A stretch of 17,782 nucleotides of DNA from Oscillospiraceae bacterium (GTDB lineage Bacteria; Bacillota; Clostridia; Oscillospirales; Oscillospiraceae). Positions within the stretch are counted from its first letter, which is position 1; each line of letters starts with the position of its first letter. Made by a program: the position numbers and the translations under genes. Below, one piece after another: positions 12,948 to 17,782 of this stretch. The notes below the pieces were generated by a model. The model was not told the DNA's origin and made no database searches. It worked only from the letters and a program-made list of their open reading frames with translations. Where the stretch lies: contig JAGCMI010000093.1 in NCBI GenBank assembly GCA_017646545.1, positions 1 to 17,782 on the forward strand, read 5' to 3'.

Positions 12948-14126
12948 ATGAATTATCGTTTGGACAGATATGGCAATGAACTTTCGGTTTTGGGTTTCGG
13001 CTGTATGCGCTTTCCCAGCAAGGCAGGGCGCATCGATATGGCGGAAACGGAAAGAGAGATTATGACCGCCATCGAGCATGGCGTCAACTATTTTGATACC
13101 GCCTACATTTACCCCGGCAGCGAAGCGGCTTTGGGCGAAATTCTGGAGCGGAACAAAGTGCGGGATAAGGTGTACATCGCCACCAAACTGCCCCATTATC
13201 TTATTAAGAGCCGGGATGGATTGGAAAAGCTCTTTGCCGAGGAATTAAAGCGGCTGCGCACCGATCATGTGGATTATTATCTCATGCACATGCTCACCGA
13301 TACCGACACTTGGCAGCGGCTGAAGGCCTTGGGCATCGAAGAATGGCTGGCGGAGAAGAAGGCCAGCGGTCAAATTCGGCAGGTGGGTTTTTCCTATCAC
13401 GGCAATTCCGAAATGTTCTGCAAACTGCTGGATGCATGGGATTGGGATTTTTGCCAGATCCAGTATAACTACATGGACGAACATTCTCAGGCTGGCCGCA
13501 GAGGACTCCATCATGCCGCTTCAAAAGGCATTCCCGTGGTGATCATGGAGCCGCTGCGGGGCGGCAAGCTGGTGAGCCGTCTGCCGGAGGAAGCAAAGAA
13601 GATCTTCTCTGATTATAAAATCAAGCATACGCCTGCCCAGTGGGCCTTCCGCTGGCTGTGGGATCAGCCGGAGGTGACGGTGGTACTCTCTGGTATGAAT
13701 TCCATGGAAATGGTGCTGGACAATATCCAAACGGCCTCCACCACTTCGGTAGGGGAGTTGGGGGAGCAGGAGCAGCAAATGCTGCGGCAAGTGGTCAAGG
13801 CCATCAATTCCAAAATGAAGGTAGGCTGCACCGGCTGCGGCTACTGCATGCCCTGTCCCAAGAATGTGGACATCCCCGGCACCTTTGCCGCCTACAACCG
13901 GCGGTATCAGGAGGGTAAATTCTGGGGCTTTATGGATTATGCCATGTGCACCATGATGCGGCAAAATTCCACCGCTGCCTCCAATTGCATCGGCTGCGGC
14001 AAATGTGAAAAGCATTGCCCCCAGCACATTCCCATCCGTCAAAAATTGAAGGAAGCACAGAAGGAACTGGAAGGACCGGTGTATCGCATCGCCCGGAAGG
14101 TCAGCCGCTGGTTTGTGAAATTCTGA
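12948..14126 (+). CDS. Aldo/keto reductase with C-terminal ferredoxin-like Fe-S domain
   Basis: A 392-residue protein. Residues 1-280 form the AKR (beta/alpha)8 barrel with the catalytic tetrad D50, Y55, K80 and H114 (FDTAYIY, ATKLP, YLMHML). The C-terminal domain carries two cysteine clusters, C294/C297/C300/C303 (CTGCGYCMPCPKNVDIP) and C347/C350/C353/C357 (CIGCGKCEKHCP), expected to hold two [4Fe-4S] clusters. This fused class is common in anaerobic Clostridia and probably reduces a carbonyl using NADPH or ferredoxin-type electrons; the substrate is unknown. AAGGAGGT precedes the ATG by 6 nt. It has its own promoter and terminator, so it is monocistronic. Confidence 0.93.
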   Translation: MNYRLDRYGNELSVLGFGCMRFPSKAGRIDMAETEREIMTAIEHGVNYFDTAYIYPGSEAALGEILERNKVRDKVYIATKLPHYLIKSRDGLEKLFAEELKRLRTDHVDYYLMHMLTDTDTWQRLKALGIEEWLAEKKASGQIRQVGFSYHGNSEMFCKLLDAWDWDFCQIQYNYMDEHSQAGRRGLHHAASKGIPVVIMEPLRGGKLVSRLPEEAKKIFSDYKIKHTPAQWAFRWLWDQPEVTVVLSGMNSMEMVLDNIQTASTTSVGELGEQEQQMLRQVVKAINSKMKVGCTGCGYCMPCPKNVDIPGTFAAYNRRYQEGKFWGFMDYAMCTMMRQNSTAASNCIGCGKCEKHCPQHIPIRQKLKEAQKELEGPVYRIARKVSRWFVKF

Positions 14127-14135
14127 TGATAAATT

Positions 14136-14172
14136 ACCCCATCAGCGGTGACGCTGGTGGGGTATTTATTTT
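14136..14172 (+). terminator. Intrinsic terminator after the aldo/keto reductase gene
   Basis: A 12-bp stem (14136-14147 / 14152-14163, one G-U pair) with a GTGA loop, followed by the T-rich tract ATTTATTTTA. Confidence 0.85.
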
Positions 14173-14262
14173 ACAATACTTTTTATCGATAAAATGATAC
14201 TTAATTGTGGCGAATTGCCATAAACAACATAAAATGACGATTACCCGCCATTGTGTATGGTA

Positions 14263-14291
14263 TTTACATTTACGACATGATATGATATCAT
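14263..14291 (+). promoter_or_regulatory. Promoter of the ECF S-component gene
   Basis: TTTACA (14263-14268), a 17-nt spacer and TATCAT (14286-14291). The -10 box sits in the palindrome ATGATATCAT (14282-14291). It implies a leader of about 125 nt. Confidence 0.6.
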
Positions 14292-14297
14292 CTGCAT

Positions 14298-14422
14298 CGC
14301 ATTGGATGCCCCGCAGGACACCATTTCCTCTTTGGCCAGTAAGATCGGCTCTTTGAAGGGGGGGCAGCGTCAAGACGGCATTTTCCGGTGTGACAGGGAA
14401 GGAGTAAAAGGAAGGATTTTTT
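14298..14422 (+). other. Structured 125-nt leader of the ECF S-component gene, possible riboswitch
   Basis: The leader contains GCATC/GATGC and GCC/GGC hairpins, an ACACC/GGTGT pairing that could close a multi-stem domain, a GGGGGGG run, and a CCATTTCCTC stretch that could partly pair with the GGGAAGGAG near the start codon. ECF S-component genes are often preceded by vitamin riboswitches, but I cannot match this one to TPP, FMN, cobalamin, preQ1 or THF consensus features. A riboswitch is inference only. Confidence 0.35.
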
Positions 14423-14968
14423 ATGCGTAAGAAAATTTTGTGGATCACGGAAACCGCTGTGATGATGGCGCTGTTGATTACTTTGCAGGCGCTGACCAAG
14501 CCTTTAGGCCAGCTGGTCACCGGCTCCTGCGTCAATGCCATTTTGGCAGTTTCTGCTCTGGTGGGCGGTCTTGGCTGCGGTCTTACTGTGGCAGTGCTTT
14601 CTCCCATTTTTGCATTCCTCTTTGGCATTGCGCCTCAGGTGCTGACGGTTCCTGTCATTATGGCAGGCAACGCTGTTTATGTGCTGCTTCTGTGCCTGCT
14701 GAGCAAGAAGGGCAAGCAGTTTTGGTGGTCCATTGTGGCGCTGGCGGTGGCAGCGGTGGCAAAGTTTGCGGTGCTGTATCTGCTGGTGACCAAGGTGATC
14801 TGCGGTGTGCTGGCCGGTGGTCTGCTGGAAAAGGGCCTGCTGAAGGAGCCCATGCTGCAGGCGCTGCCTGCAACCTTCTCCACGCCTCAGCTGATCACGG
14901 CGCTGGTTGGCGGCACTGTGGCGCTGCTGATCGTGCCCGTATTGCGCAAGGCCCTCAAGAGAAAGTAA
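14423..14968 (+). CDS. ECF transporter S component (substrate-binding membrane protein)
   Basis: A 181-residue very hydrophobic protein with about six membrane segments and a short basic N-terminus (MRKKILWITETAVMMALLI), typical of ECF S components. These capture a vitamin or metabolite and share an energizing module (EcfA/A'/T) encoded elsewhere. The N-terminal TETAVMMALLITLQALTK stretch corresponds to the small-residue motif region that contacts EcfT. There are no specificity-defining residues I can name, so the substrate is left open. AAGGAAGG precedes the ATG. It is monocistronic, between its own promoter and a strong terminator. Confidence 0.85.
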   Translation: MRKKILWITETAVMMALLITLQALTKPLGQLVTGSCVNAILAVSALVGGLGCGLTVAVLSPIFAFLFGIAPQVLTVPVIMAGNAVYVLLLCLLSKKGKQFWWSIVALAVAAVAKFAVLYLLVTKVICGVLAGGLLEKGLLKEPMLQALPATFSTPQLITALVGGTVALLIVPVLRKALKRK

Positions 14969-14980
14969 ATAAATGTAAAG

Positions 14981-15020
14981 TAATCCCTGCAGCGATTTCG
15001 CTGCAGGGATTAGCTTGTTT
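14981..15020 (+). terminator. Intrinsic terminator after the ECF S-component gene
   Basis: Perfect 14-bp stem (14981-14994 / 14999-15012) with an ATTT loop, followed by GCTTGTTT. Confidence 0.9.
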
Positions 15021-15118
15021 AGCCGGGTAAATCTCTGGCAGGAGAAAAAGGAAAATTCTTGAAGGATATAAGAAGATATGATACCATAAAGAAAATGGAT
15101 ATTTTGGGGGGCAACAAT

Positions 15119-17242
15119 ATGAAAAAATGGAGGAAAACCGTGATTATTTTTGTAGTGGCATTGTTTTTCGGCAGTATTATTTTGCAGTTTGCATATAACT
15201 TCCTGTTCGTAAAGCCTTACGAACCGGTCTTGACCAAGGGCGGTGACGGCAAGCTGACGCAGATGCTCTATGAATCGGAATTTTTGGAAGATTCCTATTT
15301 TGAAGATGTTGCGCTGATCGCCTCCAATTTGGAAGGCGCCATTGAGCGCATTGATGTGCGGGAGGACTGCGCGGATTTCACCGCCAATGCCCTCATCCGC
15401 TTTTATCTGGAGAACCAGCACCGTCTGGCCCAGGAAAATAAGGATGAGATCAAACGCTGCCTCACCGGCTTTAAGTACTGGATGGATCAGTATGACGGAC
15501 GGGTGGACAGTATGTGCCATTGGAGTGAAAATCATCAGATTCTCTTTGCGGTGACGGAATATCTGGCAGGCTGCACCTGGCCGGAGGCCGTCTTTGCCGA
15601 CGGCAACACCGGTGAAACTCATGTTGCCCTTGCCAAAGAGCGCATCAATGCCTGGATGCAGCAGCGGTATTACTACGGCTTTAATGAGTATTATTCCAAC
15701 AACTACTATCCGGAGGATATTGCTCCCATGGCGAACTTCATTCAGTTCGCCCGGCCGGAGGATCGGGATATGGTGGAGCAGATGAAGGTGGTCATGGATG
15801 TGATCTGGCTGGACATCGCCACCCAGTCCTATCGCTATACGGATGCCGCGGGCAACACCCAATATGCGTTTATGTCCGCCAGCGGTAGAATGTACATGGA
15901 TAATAAATCCAGCGATGACACCGGCAATCGTCTGCGCCCTTATATTGATCTGGTGTTGGAAAACGGAGAGGATTACCGCACCAACACCCGCAATTTTTTC
16001 GTATGCTTCCGCAGAATGTATGAAACAAGGGTCGATGGTCAGCCCCTGTATGAAGTGCCGGAAGTGATCAAGGCGATCTTCAATGATGATTCCCAGGTGC
16101 AGATCGTCAAATCCAGCAACGGCATCACCCTAACAGAGCTGGTGGAAGATGGCTTCGTGGGAGAAGCGGTGGGACAGACCATGATGCAGATGGGCATGGA
16201 GGCTTTCTCCAATGCGGAAGTGATTGACAATTCCATCCGCTATCTGCAGAAAAATAAGCTGTTCCGTAACGAATTTTTGAATGATTTCAAGCTGGTCAAT
16301 CTCTGGCCGCTGACAGCCACCAAGAGTCTGGGCGCGATTTCTGCTCTGTTGCAGCCTTCCACCGACGGCAAGGCTATCCAGAGAGCCAATGTTTATACCT
16401 ACCAGACTCCCTATTACTGCATGAGCACCTCCCAGGCCTATTTTGCCGGAGATTATGCCGACCAGCATCAGGTGTTTTTGTGCAGCCTTGCCTCTGACCT
16501 GACGGTGTATCACAGCCAGCCCATGCGCAACAACAGCCGTGGACAGTACTGGGTGGGCTATGGCAGACTGCCTTACAGCGTTCAGCAGGAAAATGTGAAC
16601 ATCTCCATCTACACCATCCCCCAGAAAACTGGGCTATTAGAGCCCCATGTGGTGCCTTACAGCCATGCCTATTTCCCGGTGGGACTGTTTGACGAGGTGA
16701 ATTTGGAATATCTGTCCCGGGGTTATATCTTCGGCCGCAAGGGCGACAGCTACATCATGCTCTGCGCCAAGTCCGATGGGGAAGGGGTGCTGATGTTCAA
16801 AAATGATATGCCCGGTGTGACGGAAGAAGATTTAACCTCTGACCGGGAGAAGATCAAGACCAATGTGAAGGAACTGATCGAGGCCACCGGCGATCTGCGA
16901 TATGATTTGATCTTCCAAGGGGGAGAAAATCACGCCTGGGTGACAGAAGTCAGCAGTAAGCTGCAGGACGGCTCTTTTGCCGCTTTTGTGGAGAGAATAC
17001 TGTCCAACGAGGTGTCCTTTGAAAATATGACCGGCTGTTATCGTTCCGGTGGCAACGAGTTTGAAGTGCAGTATGATGCCTATTTTAAGCACAATGGGCA
17101 GAGCGTTGATACCGAATATGCCCGGTTTGAAAATGCCTATGTGCCCCAGAATGTGGAAAGAAAGAGCGAAATCATCGAGTTTTCCTTTAACGGCCACCGC
17201 CTGGTACTGAATTTTGAAGAAGGGACAAGAGTGCAGTCGTGA
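15119..17242 (+). CDS. Membrane-anchored protein resembling an (alpha/alpha)-toroid polysaccharide lyase
   Basis: A 707-residue protein with an uncleaved-looking N-terminal anchor (basic MKKWRK, then a hydrophobic segment at about 7-27); the rest should lie outside the cell. Residues about 60-370 are helical with spaced aromatics and a conserved-looking SMCHWSENHQILF motif (131-143), followed by GFNEYYSNNYYPEDIAPM (188-204); Trp/Asn/His/Tyr clusters like this occur in (alpha/alpha)-toroid lyases and heparinase-type enzymes. The C-terminal half is beta-rich, as in the sandwich domains of those enzymes. Start ATG 15119 has GGGGGG upstream; an in-frame start 20 codons earlier has no ribosome binding site. 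It overlaps the next gene by 1 nt. Enzymatic activity is inferred. Confidence 0.6.
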   Translation: MKKWRKTVIIFVVALFFGSIILQFAYNFLFVKPYEPVLTKGGDGKLTQMLYESEFLEDSYFEDVALIASNLEGAIERIDVREDCADFTANALIRFYLENQHRLAQENKDEIKRCLTGFKYWMDQYDGRVDSMCHWSENHQILFAVTEYLAGCTWPEAVFADGNTGETHVALAKERINAWMQQRYYYGFNEYYSNNYYPEDIAPMANFIQFARPEDRDMVEQMKVVMDVIWLDIATQSYRYTDAAGNTQYAFMSASGRMYMDNKSSDDTGNRLRPYIDLVLENGEDYRTNTRNFFVCFRRMYETRVDGQPLYEVPEVIKAIFNDDSQVQIVKSSNGITLTELVEDGFVGEAVGQTMMQMGMEAFSNAEVIDNSIRYLQKNKLFRNEFLNDFKLVNLWPLTATKSLGAISALLQPSTDGKAIQRANVYTYQTPYYCMSTSQAYFAGDYADQHQVFLCSLASDLTVYHSQPMRNNSRGQYWVGYGRLPYSVQQENVNISIYTIPQKTGLLEPHVVPYSHAYFPVGLFDEVNLEYLSRGYIFGRKGDSYIMLCAKSDGEGVLMFKNDMPGVTEEDLTSDREKIKTNVKELIEATGDLRYDLIFQGGENHAWVTEVSSKLQDGSFAAFVERILSNEVSFENMTGCYRSGGNEFEVQYDAYFKHNGQSVDTEYARFENAYVPQNVERKSEIIEFSFNGHRLVLNFEEGTRVQS

Positions 17243-17782
17243 TGAATTTTGGCGTACAGACCTATACCATCCGCAAAATGCAGAAAAAGGATTTGGAAAA
17301 AGCGTACCTGCCGCTGATTGAGATGGGCATTTTGGATTATGAGATCGCCCGCATCCATTTTGATGAAAGATCCGGTGCATCGGTGCGGTCGCTGATGGAG
17401 AAATACGGCATCCGTGTTTCTGCCATTCAGGTCAAGCCCAAGCAGGTCTTTGGGGATGTACAGAGTGTGATCGATTTCTGCAAATGCACCGGATGCAAGA
17501 ATGTGGTGCTGTCCATGCTGCCCTTTTCCTGCATTTTGGGCGGGGAAGGGAAGTTCTATGACTTTGTGAATACTTTGGATCGGCAATATGAGGTCTATCA
17601 GGCCCATGGCATCACCCTGGCTTACCATCCTCACAAGTGGGAGTACATCACCCTTTCCAATGGCAAGACCCGGATGGAAGAATTGCTGGAGAAAACAAAG
17701 AAGATCAAATTTGTGCACGATACTTACTGGACCACAAAGTGTGGTTTATCCTCTGCCCGGCAGGTGCAGCGGTTTGGCGACC
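17242..17782 (+). CDS. Sugar phosphate isomerase/epimerase (TIM barrel), 3' end beyond the window
   Basis: Partial: 180 codons are present and the frame is open at the window end. The start overlaps the stop of the preceding gene (TGATG at 17240-17244), so translation is coupled. Features of the xylose-isomerase-like TIM-barrel family are visible: the first strand NFGVQTYTIR, a metal/substrate strand ending in TLAYHPHKWEY (family form YHNHxxE) at about 131-141, and FVHDTYWTTKCG at about 160-171 (family form DTYW). Such enzymes epimerize or isomerize sugars and often sit with extracellular glycan-degrading genes, which fits the lyase-like neighbour. Exact sugar unknown. Confidence 0.85.
   Translation, partial: MNFGVQTYTIRKMQKKDLEKAYLPLIEMGILDYEIARIHFDERSGASVRSLMEKYGIRVSAIQVKPKQVFGDVQSVIDFCKCTGCKNVVLSMLPFSCILGGEGKFYDFVNTLDRQYEVYQAHGITLAYHPHKWEYITLSNGKTRMEELLEKTKKIKFVHDTYWTTKCGLSSARQVQRFGD

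Noticed and set aside
14298-14422. A specific named riboswitch (TPP, FMN, preQ1, THF, T-box)
   Set aside because: None of the conserved sequence blocks of these classes could be found; listed only as an unassigned leader.
14504-15862. A 452-codon open frame on the minus strand across the ECF and lyase-like genes
   Set aside because: It runs through a terminator and promoter region and is antisense to two well-supported genes; no recognisable domains.

Overview
The window looks like chromosomal DNA of a gut-type Firmicute of class Clostridia, plausibly Oscillospiraceae/Ruminococcaceae. The reasons are strong AGGAGG-type ribosome binding sites, sigma-A-like promoters with 16-17 nt spacers, many intrinsic terminators, and the gene set (AGCS amino-acid symporter, M42 peptidase, ferredoxin-fused aldo/keto reductase, ECF S component). 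The assignment rests on style and gene families, not on a marker gene.

Layout. Bases 1-141 hold what looks like the right end of an IS200/IS605-type element; its terminal 30-nt hairpin recurs alone at 11387-11416. Then come an alanine/glycine:cation symporter (229-1659), an M42 aminopeptidase (1810-2892), and a compact group of a helix-turn-helix protein, a 136-aa unknown and a von Willebrand A (vWA) protein (2926-4589). The last of these has its ribosome binding site buried in a long hairpin. An IscB OMEGA element (about 4772-6431: structured omega-RNA region plus iscB) follows, and directly after it a flavodoxin-fold/Cys-motif reductase (6432-7049) and a pyridoxamine-phosphate-oxidase-like flavin protein (7065-7457).

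On the minus strand are a MoxR AAA+ ATPase and a CoxE-like vWA protein (9646 down to 7495). Divergent from them are a WYL regulator and a TerB-like small protein (9835-11327). Next come a ZIP metal transporter (minus, 12257-11421), two tiny proteins (12499-12828), an aldo/keto reductase with C-terminal Fe-S clusters (12948-14126), an ECF transporter S component with a structured leader (14423-14968), a membrane-anchored protein resembling an (alpha/alpha)-toroid polysaccharide lyase (15119-17242), and the start of a sugar-phosphate isomerase/epimerase (17242 to the window end).

The most interesting system is the IscB element. Its left flank carries a promoter (TATAAT 4737-4742) and a ribosome binding site (4757-4763) with no start codon. 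Its right flank begins exactly at the ATG of a flavin reductase that has no ribosome binding site of its own. The simplest reading is that the element landed between the ribosome binding site and start codon of that gene. The predicted 16-nt guide then contains the host gene's ribosome binding site, the expected target-adjacent motif contains the host start codon (ATGAAA), iscB borrows its stop codon from that ATGA, and the host promoter would start transcription just upstream of the guide. One transcript could then supply guide RNA, nuclease and, by termination-reinitiation, the displaced host enzyme.
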